Of a DNA stretch of 64,000 bases, positions 47,101 through 63,772 are shown piece by piece (position 1 is the first letter of the stretch; every line of letters starts with the position of its first letter). Under the pieces are notes generated by a model. That model made no database searches. It worked only from the letters and a program-made list of their open reading frames with translations, and had not been told where the DNA came from. This DNA comes from Cloeon dipterum (lineage: Eukaryota > Arthropoda > Insecta > Ephemeroptera > Baetidae). The stretch is from NCBI RefSeq assembly GCF_949628265.1, contig NC_088789.1:26281883-26345882 (forward strand), read 5' to 3'. The position numbers and the translations under genes are program-made.

Positions 47101-50100
47101 AATCGACGTGCCTTCTTCTGAGCTAGTGCCTCGACACAGCTCATCAATGATGATCAAAGAGGTTGGAGTCATCTGTTGAAGAATGAAGTTCATCTCTCTC
47201 ATCTGTAGTCCAATCAGAGGAATTAGGAAACGAAAAGGTGGTTTTGCCATTGTTACCTCCACAACAAATGTCGAGGCATTGCCCTCAATGCTGTCTTCAA
47301 ACCCAATTCTGGAGAAAATGCGGTCGGTTATGCGGAACTCAGCTGATTCAGCAGGTACAAAACAACCAATCTACAAAACAAAACTAAATTTTAGCAAAGA
47401 GAATACAAAATAAATTTATTCAACCTGAGCCATGATTTGCAGCAGTGCCACTTGACGGATGTAAATACTCTTTCCAGCCATGTTAGGGCCAGTCACTACG
47501 TGGAAATTATTTTCCTCACTGGAAAACTATATTTTATTTTAATAACAACTATGAATTGATGTAAAATTTAAAACGCATTACAATGTCATTTGGGATGGGC
47601 TCCATTTGGCCAATGTGGTTCAGAATGGGATGCTTTCCAGCACATACAGCAATTTTTCCTCCAAACTTTGGCTTGACAAATCCAGGCAGGGAACTCGCGG
47701 CCGTGATGGCGCAAATCATATCAATCTGAGAGATGGCTTCGCACATCTGGTACAAGCAACCCGCGTGTTGTCTCACCTCAGCAAGAAGTTCCGAAAGGAC
47801 ACTACAATCAAGTCAGAATTCACAATATTAGATTTTAAAGAATTTCAGCAATATAAATTAACTAGTAATACAGAATAGAGGCACAGGAAAACCGCACTTA
47901 CGTGGCACTCATTGATTGAATTTCCTTTAGCATTTCTTTGCTCCTCATGTCCAGGTTGACTACGGCTTGTGTAGTCATAGTAAATGTGCTCCTTGTTTTG
48001 TTTACCTGCGGTGGGAATTGGATCAATTCTCAAATCATAAATTCTAACTTAGCTAACTGACCTGGATGAAGATATTAGGCAGTTCAAAATTGCGGAGCTT
48101 CTTGTTTGCACCACCAACTGCCATTTGAATGTGGAATCCTTTCATGACATTGTGTCCAACCTTTAGAGGCAGGCCAAATTCTTCTGCGTAGCTTTTAACA
48201 ACATCTGAATATACATAAAATAAAAGAGTGGACTTCTAATGCAAGGAATTGTCTTACAGGTGATCTCATCCACAAGCTCGCAGTATTTTTTGCGCGCCAG
48301 GTCCAAGAGAACGTGCAACTCACTTTTGATGGCAAAGCACCTTTGGATACAGGAGGAACTGTACCCTTTCACACTCTTTGCGTCATCATGAAGCAGCCTC
48401 TTGATGCAGTCTTGGATGTTATCAAGGGATTTTGATCGCACTCTCTGAATGATTAAATATAACAATAACAATACTAAATGGCAATCAACATCATAGATGT
48501 TGATATCATTTCATATTTAAGGATTTTACCTGCAGAAAGGATATAAATAAGGGGTGCTCTCCATTTGCAAGCGTTTCTCTGAGCGCAGGCAGATTCTCCA
48601 GGCAACTCTTTAGCAAGAGTGCATAGTTGAGCTGATATTCAACACTTTTCTCGCATTTATGAGCAGAAGTAGGAACCATCATGCTCAAAGCCAAGAGTCT
48701 CTCGCAATCAGCAAACTTTGGGAGAATGCACTGTTAAAAGAAATTAGAATTGTATTAAATTTATTTTAAATACAAATCCAGTCTGACCTGGAATGCTCTG
48801 AAGAGCGTAGGATTCTCAACCAACTCCTGCACGCACTCCTGCCGCTCTACGATGTCCTGAAGGAGACATGAGGGCTGCAAGACGGTAGCTCGAAGAAGAC
48901 GGTAGCCGCCGATTGTAGCAGTGTTGTTCAGAATTCCCAGCAAGGAACACTGCTTCCAATTTGCGGCTGGCCTCATAGGACACACCAACTCAAGTCTTTT
49001 CGCAGTCTCAATGTCTAAAACATTCCAAAGACTAATAAATTATTGAAATCAATTCCATAAAAAGTGGTAATACCTATGAGGGTGGTATTTTGCGAGCCTT
49101 GGTACTGAATACTGAGCGACTTTGGCGCAAAGATGATGTTTTGCAGAAACTCAATGTACTTGAGCAAAGCAGCAGCAGCAGAGAGTGCATAAAATCTAAC
49201 CAATCAAAAGATCATTTTAATTTTTTTAGATTTCGTCGCCTGAAACCCTGATGTGACTTTTTAATAATATTCTGATTACATGTAAAATGACATGCAAAAT
49301 CATAAAAACTAAAGCGTTGAAAAGGCTGGAAAATAATTGAAGCACTGCAAGTAATTTCCGGGGTTTGCCAATTTTACAAAGCAGAAAAATGCATGTTCTT
49401 TTTTGCAAATCGTCCTGGTCCCGGTAAAATTGCGCAATGTTCAAAAACACCCAAATTTTCATTGTCGAATTGATTGTTGACCTTTCCTTGCAACAAGGAA
49501 ATTCGCGTTTGGTTGTTGAAAGTTACGCAATTTTGCCGGGACCAGGACGAAATAATCTTTTAAATTTTAAAAATCCATTAACATGTTAAATAAGATGTAA
49601 TAGAATTGATTTTTTTAATTTTATCTTGTTTTATCCTCAATAAATCATTAAGATCATGCGTCTAGAAAAAATGCATGAAATTGCAGAAATCCTCTGCAAA
49701 ACAAGTTAATCTGAGATGCAGCAGTGGGTCCAGAAAAATACGAACCCTAGTTATATGTATATTATGTCTCACCTATTTTGTACTAGGATTTCAACGCTGG
49801 AAAGCTCTGGAACGCAAAGTTTTTTGATCAGCTCCATTCCTAGCACGTCATTAAAGTGTCTCCTTTGAACTGTGGTAATTGTTATAGTCGGATATTGATC
49901 TTTGACACAATTGAAGAGCTTTGTACTGGTGCTTCCATCACAGAATGTGTTCGGTAGGAGAATCTGTATTAAACAATAAGTTGTGGTCTGGAGCAAAGTA
50001 ATTTAATTACCTCCACCGGACTTAGAATGCTAATTTTGGTCATAGTCTTCTGGTAAGTTTGGCAGTCGCTGATTTGACTGACAACTAAATGAGGCCTGTA

Positions 50101-50481
50101 GACGTCAATAGCCGCGATTCCAACTTCTCCCCTGCATTTTCCTCGACCCTCAGTCAAAGCTTTAGAGCCGTGAGGGACCCGAAGATTATACACACAAATT
50201 TAAAGCGTTACCTACGATGCACTTTGTCTCATTTCCCCCATTTGTGGCTGTGTTTGGTGTTCGAGGAGACCTGGACGGCGTTGTGTTTCTGCCAACACTG
50301 CTGTTTCTACCAGGAGTGGAATTGCATGAACGAGGAGTGCTGCAATGATAGACTTTTAAAAAGAGGAATGAATGAAAATGATAATATATTACGGTTTGCT
50401 AACAGAATTGATCAGAGCGTTTCTGCTTCTTGCGCTGTCAAAGAGCGTTTCTGCTGTGCCAGAAACAACATGAGCCTTCAT
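44183..50481 (-). CDS. MSH4: MutS homologue 4 with a long C-terminal extension
   Basis: Eighteen exons: 50481-50393, 50339-50212, 50159-50011, 49963-49773, 49195-49074, 49014-48788, 48730-48530, 48444-48258, 48204-48062, 48005-47902, 47801-47582, 47526-47425, 47370-47257, 47202-46994, 46950-46728, 46419-45691, 45472-45401, 44893-44183. Total 3921 nt, 1306 aa. MSH4 pairs with MSH5 as a sliding clamp on recombination intermediates and promotes meiotic crossovers in the nucleus. The product has the MSH4 order: a poorly conserved N-terminus, then [16 protein letters not shown] (about 120), connector and lever regions, Walker A GPNMAGKS (600-607), the STF motif, and Walker [10 protein letters not shown] (676-684). 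There is no mismatch-recognition N-terminal domain, as is normal for MSH4. Homology fades near residue 862. Beyond it, about 440 residues are Ser/Thr-Pro rich with basic patches (TPTKRR, REKRKRR). This extension starts inside exon 16, so it is not an annotation join of two genes. Human MSH4 is 936 aa. Start: first in-frame ATG of the open first exon. Intron 4 (49772-49196) contains two mobile-element pieces. Confidence 0.93.
44894..45400. other. Last intron of MSH4
   Basis: 507-bp AT-rich intron with GT-AG ends between exons 17 and 18. No element recognised. Confidence 0.7.
49411..49549. mobile_element. 139-bp MITE with 27-bp inverted ends in MSH4 intron 4
   Basis: The ends CGTCCTGGTCCCGGTAAAAT (49411 rightwards) and its inverted partner (49523-49549) match at 25 of 27 positions. 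AAAT flanks both sides and may be a short target duplication. The centre holds a TTTCCTTG/CAAGGAAA hairpin. No coding capacity. The superfamily is not clear. Confidence 0.8.
49660..49757 (+). mobile_element. Fragment of hAT family C in MSH4 intron 4
   Basis: Resembles the right-hand part of the hAT element at 62215-62509: AAAAATGC, ATTGCAGAAATCC, GCAGTGG and a GAACCCT terminus. Left end and target duplication are missing, so this is a decayed fragment. Confidence 0.5.
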
Positions 50482-51724
50482 GGAAGAGAGACTGCTCGGC
50501 CCAGAGAAATTGACATTTTTCAGCCAATTTTCTCCAACTGAGGAATCACTGCGCAAACGGAAGTTTGCGGGTCTTGCAATAACTGTAATTATTTAACAGA
50601 CTTAATTAAAATTATAATATAATAATAATCTTTTATTTGACTTTTGGCATGCACATAACTCATCACAGCCCCAATGGTGGTCCAAACGTTGATTTTTATT
50701 TCCAATGTACAAGATCAAAGCAGTTTATTTGGGCGTTAATGTAATTGGAGTGGAGTTAAACGACGAGTTCATAGCGTAATATAATCTAAAAAACTTTTAA
50801 GTTCAAAATAATATGATGATAATAAATGAATGTACAAAAATGTTGTATTATGTATGTATTTAATGTATGTACATACATTCAACATAAAATGAAATTCGTT
50901 ATTTCAATTGAAAATGACTATGTCATAATGTGCATTCAGTGTCATAATTTAAACACGAAATGTTAGCGTGTTTTGGAAATGCATCATACCAGGACAATCT
51001 TTCCGACTCTGGGAAATTCCTCCATTGCCTTGGTGCCTGCTGAAAATTTGATCACTTCTCACAGCGTTCATGGTTCACCTCTCCTTTGCTCTATGCCAAA
51101 TCATGCGGAGATTGATTCACTGTAAATGAGCAAAAATGAGACACACCAACATCTTTTCCGTCAAGCACAAATGTAATTTAATCACCAGCACGTTCCTAAC
51201 ACATCTTAAAACAATTTTTAATTCCAAGAATTGTGTTTACCTCCTTCCGCTAGTCGCCGGCATTGCTCTGCTCACTAATCTTACCATCACCAGCACTCTC
51301 ATCAGAACTTTAAATTTCCCGCGCAGCTGCCAGAGGTTGGATCTTCGGGCCTTGATGTGACGTCACGTTAACATTAAAATTGGGGGTGGAAGCAAAACAT
51401 TACAAGACGAAAGACAGAGGCAGGACGATTTCTCTTTAATTGGTGAGATTTCGTAGATGTTAAAATGTTTCAAAATTTTAGGTTTGGTTTTTTTAATTTT
51501 ACTATATAAATATTTGACCCCAAATGTTTTTATTTTTCAGATAAGACGCAATCTCCTATCCGGTCGAGGTCAAATCTCCTCTCTGTTGTGGTGATGACGA
51601 ATAATTATCGAAACTGAACGCAGCGAGATAAATCCTCTCCACTCTCAGACTGGGAGTTTTCAAGACGGTGATAATGCAGCTGTCATGTTGTGAACATCAG
51701 TTGGTGTGACTCCGTCCCGAGAGG
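50482..51724. promoter_or_regulatory. Head-to-head promoter region of MSH4 and SNX29
   Basis: The two start codons are 1.24 kb apart on opposite strands. Next to MSH4 is an inverted repeat CGCAAAC/GTTTGCG (50552-50558 and 50563-50569) that contains an ETS-like ACGGAAGT. Toward SNX29 lies GTGACGTCAC (51357-51366). The middle (50590-51000) is AT-rich with a TGTATGTACATACA-type palindrome near 50865. Plus-strand untranslated exons of SNX29 may lie between 51130 and 51724. Whether one shared promoter or two separate ones exist cannot be told. Confidence 0.5.
51357..51366. promoter_or_regulatory. Extended CRE palindrome GTGACGTCAC upstream of SNX29
   Basis: Perfect 10-bp palindrome with the CREB/ATF core, 360 bp upstream of the SNX29 start codon. 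It is the only one of the four CREs that lies near a recognised gene promoter. Confidence 0.55.
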
Positions 51725-54700
51725 ATGACCATGATGTCTGCCGTCATCCCTCCTGGCTCTCTACCCTCGAACAATGCCCTGCTGGAGCAGCAAAAGGAGG
51801 AGGAGCGCCAGAAGCTGCTGACCTCGCTGCTAAACGCGGTTAAAGCATGCCAAACAAGATTTGGTGGGCGTTCGCAGCTGGCCACCGAGAGCGAGTCATG
51901 CGTGGCAGCTCTGTGCACCTCCCTCGAAGCCGTCCTTTTGCACGGCCTCAAGCCGAAGCCAGGGAGCGGGCAGGCGTCGGCCCTGAGGCACATGACAGAG
52001 CTGGTCTCCACAAGTCTGAGCTTAAACCGAGTGCTACCTCAAGACACGCCAGGTATTAATTTCTCTATAATATAATTGTTAATAATTTAAATTCCGTTCA
52101 GCGCCTTGGAGGTTCATCAGAGAGACCCTGACCCGACACGAATCAGAAAGGTTTCTTTTGCTCAAAAGAGTTTGCACTGACTGGGGTCGAGGCAGAGCGT
52201 GGCTGCGTGCGTCCCTAAACGAGCGCTCACTGGAACGGGGCCTCAGCTCCCTCAGGGCTGCCCCAAACCTGTCCTACCACTATTTTTCCTGGTCCTTCCT
52301 TCGTGATGAGGAGAGAGCGTCGACCCTGACTACAATGGCAGCTGGTATGCTCTAATAATTTCCAAATAAGTAAAACATAAAAAATGCAACTGCATGCAGT
52401 GTTCTGCATGGCTTCCAAACTTTGGATTCTCACGTTTCATAAACTATGTTTAGAGGTTAAACTATTTTCTGGTTTATCAATAAGCATCAGCATTATATTT
52501 GAATAGAATTGGAATTGATTGCTACGCAAAATTTTTAGAAAAAATGGCCACTTAAAACTAAAAGTGACCTGAAGCTTACAAACAACGAGAGGTTTATGCC
52601 TAGATTTTGACGCCCCATTTTTCTTTATTGTATCGCTGCCTAATTGCTCGATTTTGGAGGCGTAATTAGACGTTACTTGGGCTGTACTTAGTAAATAACC
52701 AAAATTGTTTACTAAACAAAAGCTTCTGCTGGCCAAGACCATAGCTAGGCGCCTTAAAGGCTTGGGGGGTTAGGGGGGTATCACCCCTTAGGACTGTCAC
52801 GTTCTGATCTCAAAATTTAAAATCTCTTTTTGTATTTTATCCTTGGTAAATAACACCCAGTTCAGTTTGATTGAGAACGAAATTAAAGACAGCTAGATTA
52901 CACCTTACGTTCTTTATGCTTCCAATTAGTCAAACATTTTTATTAAATACCAAAGTAATTTTTTGCTAAATAATCTTGGTATAGATAATCTTATCCACTT
53001 CTGTCCATTAATGCAGATTGCAGACTCACAAGAATAGCACAATTATTCCTAATTCGAAAAATCATCAAATTTTACAAAAAGTATAAAAATTGTTTATCAT
53101 TTAATTCGTCTTGGTGAGAAGATTCCAAATATATTTGCAATTTTTGTTTTCAATCTGTCCACTTTTGAGGTAATTATGGCAATTTTGACTGAAGGCGTGG
53201 GGAAATTGTAATCTTTTCTCAAACAGGATTGAATTGTAACGTAAAAACACTTTACTTTCCTGATTAATTGGTGCGTTATCCTTATAATTGATATCACGTT
53301 TTCTATTTTTAATCAATGATGAAATTATTTATTTCGCATTGAAAACGCAGTGCCACATCATGTTATCAATTTCAAATAAAGTAGGATTTCAATTGTGAAT
53401 TGTCTAATCAGAGATAAGATGCATGACTCATTTATTGAGGTGAATTTCATATAATACACGTGATTTAGGTTTGGGATCTGTTCTTTTCGCCATCAATGTT
53501 GACAATACCATGTTGAACGATGGGGATCCAGAGGGAATCAGCAGGAGTGCCTTAATTGGTCAATCAGAACCAGAAATCACTTCACCCGCAAGTGGTGAGT
53601 GGAAATGTTTTTTAACATTATTTTTCTGTTATCTCTGATCGTTTAATAATTATTTTGTTTAGACGATGGCAACAAACCGCAGCATTTGCGGCGGCGTAAA
53701 GCACCTCCTACAATTGTGTCTTTTGACGATGATATTTGCACACCCATCTCGTCCACACCTCCGGCGTCGGAAGTTCCCTTCAATAGTGCGCCTCCCACTT
53801 GCCTGAATTCGCCTATTAGCCCGCAGCCCCCGACAACCTCAAGGTGAGTTTGATTTTGAAATGGTGAAAAAAAATGCAAATTAAACTTTCGCAGGTTGCC
53901 TGAAGTAAACTTAAGTAAAGATCACAATGCGACCTTGACCCCAGTTACCAACGCGGCCATTGGCGAGCTTATTCCTGTCTTTCCAAATAATTGTGCTGGC
54001 GCAGCTGCTACTGATGAGGAAGATTCAATATCAGTGCCAAGCTACTCGGAGGTAAGCAGCAGTTTAAGGTTTATTTATGTAAAATATTGCTAAATAGTCA
54101 ATGATACAGTTTCAAGAGAGAATTGGCGTACAGAGCGTTTTTCTATTACTGCGCCATGATGGAAATAATTGAATAAATGCATTCCATACACAAACTGAAT
54201 GTTTTTTAAAACGTTTTTTTTAAACCTTAATCCCCAGTAGAAAATGATTTTTTTAATAGATTTCAATTGTTAAAAATTTGTTTTTCGTTTGATTTCTATT
54301 AAAAGATAACCTTCATTGCTACGCTTTTTTAAATTTTAAGTGAAATTTAATATTTCCCAAGATTATTTTGTTCGTATTTATTAATTCCTAATCTAATCCT
54401 AAAAAAGGTTGACCTAGAATTGGTTTGCAAAGTGAATTGCTCTAATAAAACGACTTTGTATTTTTATTTGTCCAAATTAATCAGATATTTAGAGTTAAAA
54501 TCAGCATTTCCTCATCATGGTTGTTTTTTTCTCATTCCTTAGGATCTTGATAGTGCTGCAGCTGCTCTCCTCGTGACGCAGAAGTTGCTGGAGAAACAGA
54601 GTGCTCAAATGATCGTTCCACCTTCTCCAGACAAAACGGACAAAAACGAGTCTGCGTCAGTGCCTCGTAAGAATTTCCGATTCATTACGATTTGAACCGC

Positions 54701-56678
54701 CTCAAAGGCATGCATATCCAGCCGAAGACCCTGTGGCCGCCCTGCATTCCTTGCTCTCGCAGTGTTCAGCTCTGGAAAGTGAAAACCGAGCTTTCCGAGC
54801 ATCCCTAAGACAAGAGCAGGCAATCAGTTGTCAATTGTCCGAAGAGCTTGTCGAGCTGAAACGCACGAGTAAAGAGAAGGCGTCTCAGCTGCAGGCCAGG
54901 TTGCAGTCGCTCACCAGGTATTGGTGTCGCAGATTCCACCTTTGATTGGCAGCTGTGACTGGCCTTGATTGCAGGGAAAATGACATGCTGAAGGTCCAGC
55001 TCAAGAAATACGTGGCAGCGGTGCAAATGCTGAATAAAGATGGGTCAAGTGCCCACCAAATCGTAGCCAACTTGAGCCCCGCGCTGAATCAGTACGTGCA
55101 AGACGAGTCCATCGTCCAGCAGCAGCAGGAAGAGAGTCAATATGAACAAAAATTAGTGCAGGTAACATAATTAATTGGCTCACTATGCAATCAACAGATT
55201 TAGATTTATGTTATTCATAACTCTTAATTAACTATTTCCACATTGAAGAAAATTGTTTTGAGTCTACGTCTATCATTTGCTAGCATTATCTTTTTCATGT
55301 CCCTTATTGATTTCCAAAAAGATAATTTTTAATTTTGTTTCTATTGTTGGAATTTAAAATGCGCTTCATTTTCGCTTTTTGACATAAAATAATTCATTTC
55401 TCTTGGTCTGCATAGTTTGAAACTGCAATTTTCATATATCCAGCTAATTCAACTCTAGAAATATTAAAATTTTATTGGTAATCAATCACCCTCAAATGCA
55501 AACAGTGAAAATAACAAACCATTTAATAATTTCATAACGGAACTTATCATTATTGTCTTGGTCTAAACATCAAAACGCCAATTTTTGCAAATAAAAAATA
55601 CCCTCTTGTCTCTATTTCTTCTCCATTGAAGGATATGTTACATTAATACAATTAATATAAACAAAACCATCATTTTGGGGAAACTGTCTGCACACTAGAG
55701 ACCTAATAGAGGGGCAAGAGGAGCAAAAAAGTCAACAAATGCCTTTTTTCTCCCATTAGAACTCCATGTTAAAATGTCTTTCCTTGTTCTCCTACAAATG
55801 CGCGTGCAACCGATTGTTTGGTGCCTTCTTGCAGCTAAAAATTGTTCAACCGCATGAAATAGTCGCATTTTTCAGGTTGCCGAAATGCACGGTGAGCTCA
55901 TGGAGTTCAACGAACGGCTGCAGCGCGCTCTGCAGAAGAGCGAGTCGACCGCGACTCTTCTGCGGGCCGAGCTGGAGTTGCTGCGGGGTCCTCTGCCCAT
56001 CTCGTCGCAAACGTCGGACACGCTGCTCGACCCTGACAGTCCCTCCAGCTTGCAAGCCACCGGTGCTTTAGTCCACGTTTGGGTGCCTTCGGCGTTTCTG
56101 ACCGGCGGCACGACGGACGTGCACCACGTCTACCAGGTGTACGTGCGCATCAAGAACGAGGAGTGGAACGTGTACAGACGCTACGCGCAATTCCACTCGC
56201 TGCACAGAGATCTCAAGAGGAAGCACCCTGCTGTCAGGAACTTTGACTTTCCTCCCAAGAAAACTCTAGGAAACAAGGTTGGTTCGCCTAATTCAAATTA
56301 TAAAATTTATTTTTGAAAATTTGTTAAATTAAAATTTGCAATAAAATAGGAAATTTTTAGTTTTGTAAAAAATACTTGATTTTCAACAGGATGCGAGGTT
56401 TGTCGAAGAGCGACGGCTGCGTCTTCAAAAGTATTTAAGACACGTTGTCAATCACATAGTTCAAGAGAGCCTACAGGATGAAGAATCTCCATCAAGAGAG
56501 TTACTCATCACTACTTTGCCCTTTTTTGGGTAGGTCTGCCTGATTGTTGTTGTGCTTCCCCTAAATATGATTCAATTTTAGTGAGGGACCGCAAGTCCGA
56601 GAGAGAAGCAGCAGGGCAAGAAGTAGTTCTTCTAGCAGGAGTCCCAGGACTAACATTCCACTATACACAGGATTGTAA
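51725..56678 (+). CDS. SNX29: Sorting nexin 29 (RUN and PX domain protein)
   Basis: Eleven exons: 51725-52052, 52102-52344, 53469-53594, 53663-53843, 53895-54051, 54543-54666, 54722-54917, 54975-55161, 55876-56277, 56390-56529, 56582-56678. Total 2181 nt, 726 aa; all junctions are GT-AG with matching phases. Residues about 15-190 are a RUN domain (AVKACQTRFGGRSQ, DWGRGRAWLRASLNE, TTMAAGLGSVLFAIN). Then come a Pro/Ser-rich linker with PPTIVSFDDD, a coiled coil (about 370-560, including ENDMLKVQLKKYVAAVQML and AEMHGELMEFNERLQ), and a PX domain (about 577-690). The PX domain has the phosphoinositide-binding RRY motif in WNVYRRYAQF and FPPKKTLGNK. The tail is Arg/Ser-rich. This is the SNX29 domain order; human SNX29 is 813 aa. 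It should act on endosomal membranes, with RUN linking to small GTPases. Start: first ATG, followed closely by two more. The three largest introns (52345-53468, 54052-54542, 55162-55875) show no recognised element. Confidence 0.95.
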
Positions 56679-57183
56679 TTTAGTTCTATTGAATGCACGT
56701 TCAATTGCGATTTCTTTTGCAAGTTAACTGCTACTATATTTATACAAGACAAGTATTGAATGATATATTGATTTGTTTTTAGCTTTAGGATTATGGCAAT
56801 TACTCCGAAAGAAAAAAAATCAAGCAGTACAAATGCGTGCAACTATGGAGGGAGAAAACGAATATTTACAAAGTTGCACTTTGCTTGATGGGCATAGGCT
56901 GGAACCATTCCTCTCTTATCTGATATTTTACTTTTGTTTAGATATTTGCACCGAAACGAGGCCAAATATTGTGGAACTATATACTTAGCTAAGCAATTTA
57001 CACTCATATATGTTGTTACTATAGCAATCAGTCCACTTTCTGTGAATATTTTCCATGCCTTTTTGTGATAAATGCCATCTTACCTTCTGCGGTTAATTTT
57101 GTAAGTACGTGGGCATTGTTGTTTATTGAAATTACTTGTGTCTATGTACTTTAAATTTTGTGACTTGTTTAAATTACAAAATG

Positions 57184-57189
57184 AATAAA
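57184..57189 (+). terminator. Candidate poly(A) signal of SNX29
   Basis: First AATAAA downstream of the SNX29 stop codon, about 505 nt away. Confidence 0.5.
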
Positions 57190-58874
57190 ATTTATTTTAA
57201 AGGCGAAAGAGAGTGCTGCATTTTTCTCATATATCTCCCATTAATTCATCAAGTAAAAATCAGACAGAGCAGCCAGGAGGAAAGAACGTTAGAAAAACAC
57301 GAAATTTCATTGTTGTTAATTCACCAATGGTTTCCTTGCATCCATATAATATGTAGAAAACAACTAAGTTAGTTGCACTCGCCACTTAAAATTAAAGCTT
57401 TTTTTCTAAGCCAATAAAAATGTATACAAATTGAAGCTAAACATTTATGAAACATTTTTTGCAATAGAAGGCGTTGAACAAGAGTGATTAAGATATTTTA
57501 TTAAGTCAACGTATAAAATAGGTCACAACACATGCAATAAAAATTCACGGCAGGTTAAAAGATATTGAATTTTATTTTGAAAAGAATATTATTAAGTTAA
57601 ATATTTTAAACACTAACTTAACGTTGTAGAAGTATTGAATTATTACGCATCATCTCCAATAGAGAATTGTACACAACTTTTAGAAAAAATATTCCAGGTT
57701 TCGTCAAGTAGTTTTTGCTAAGCGCTTCAATGCAATTAAGTCAAGCTTAATATATATTGATTTTTGCACAGGACGACTGGGCGCGCGAGGCTATAGTCGC
57801 TAGCTGGGCGAAACGATTGAGCATCAGCTAATTTATTTTTGAGCTTTAACATTTTTCAAATGAACCTTTAATAGGTAGACCAACCTGAAAGTGATCCACT
57901 TCATTTCTAGTTTGGGAGTCCAATAGATTGATAAAAAATTAAAAAGTTCTCAATTTCGCACTGCTTCGTCATTCACAAATCATGATTCCTGGGTCGTATT
58001 TTTTTCCTAAACGGAATATTTTAACTAAAAGAAATAAATTAAACAGATGAAGTCTCCTGAAGGTTGAAAACATTCTTTTGGGATTAAATTAATTATTAAT
58101 TTATTTTACAATGGCTTCTACTATGGGCAATAAGAACGGAAGGCAAATTGATTGAATGATTACATAAAAAAACAATATCACACTTTCTCGTACTGTACAG
58201 CGGCTGTTTTGTAATAAGAAAATCAATCGCAGGGAGATTCAACAATCGCCAATTAAAAATTCTCTGCAGCTAATTCTGTGGCTATGAATTTTGCTTTGGA
58301 GGGTAAGTACTGCTGACAATGACGGGGCAGAAACAGCCACGGTATGACGGTATGGTACAAGCAAGAACGTGTGACAGTATTTTGTTATTATAATTATTCA
58401 ACCAATTAGTCCATGGGAGTAACCAGTGTAAAATAAATTAATAACCCTTTTGAAATATTTAGATATTGAATCATACTTTTTTAAATAAATTTTGTTTCAA
58501 TATCTTATCAATCAAAAGCCCCTCCTATTGTTTAAATTATGAAAAAATTCGGTAAGATGATCAGGCGATGCAAATTGTGTTTAATATTTTTCGAGATCGC
58601 TAGTCACCAGCAGTGAGCGTGCCTCATGGAATATAGTGTTTCCGATCATTTGACATGCTGCACGTTGCGATATCAAATCGAATTCGGGGCATGAAAGATG
58701 CACTGCAAGATATCCTATTGTTTAAATAAAGTCAACACTGTCCAATAATGTAATGAACAATATTATGTTAGATTAATCAATAGTAGACAACCCAGCTCAA
58801 GGCAATTTTACTATATTTTGAATACAGCTCGCGCGCGGCAGTCAGCTCTCATTGCGTGGCGTGATTTTGGGCAC

Positions 58875-58880
58875 TTTAAT
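58875..58880 (-). terminator. Candidate poly(A) signal (ATTAAA) of the TIF1-like gene
   Basis: The common variant ATTAAA on the minus strand, 100 nt past the stop codon. The nearest canonical AATAAA is much further away. Confidence 0.4.
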
Positions 58881-58979
58881 CAGGGTGTAGTTTCAAAAAT
58901 GTTTGGTCTATTAAAAGTGGAAGTGCGTTGTAAAGTTAACAATAGTGTCCATTGCACTGAAATATGGGCTCAGTTGTGA

Positions 58980-63772
<4,793 letters not shown>

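Larger units (their letters stand above)
56679..58979. other. Intergenic between SNX29 and the TIF1-like gene (convergent 3' ends)
   Basis: Contains both 3' untranslated regions. A plausible SNX29 poly(A) signal AATAAA lies at 57184-57189, and an ATTAAA for the minus-strand gene at 58880-58875. The middle is AT-rich with no recognised element. Confidence 0.5.
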
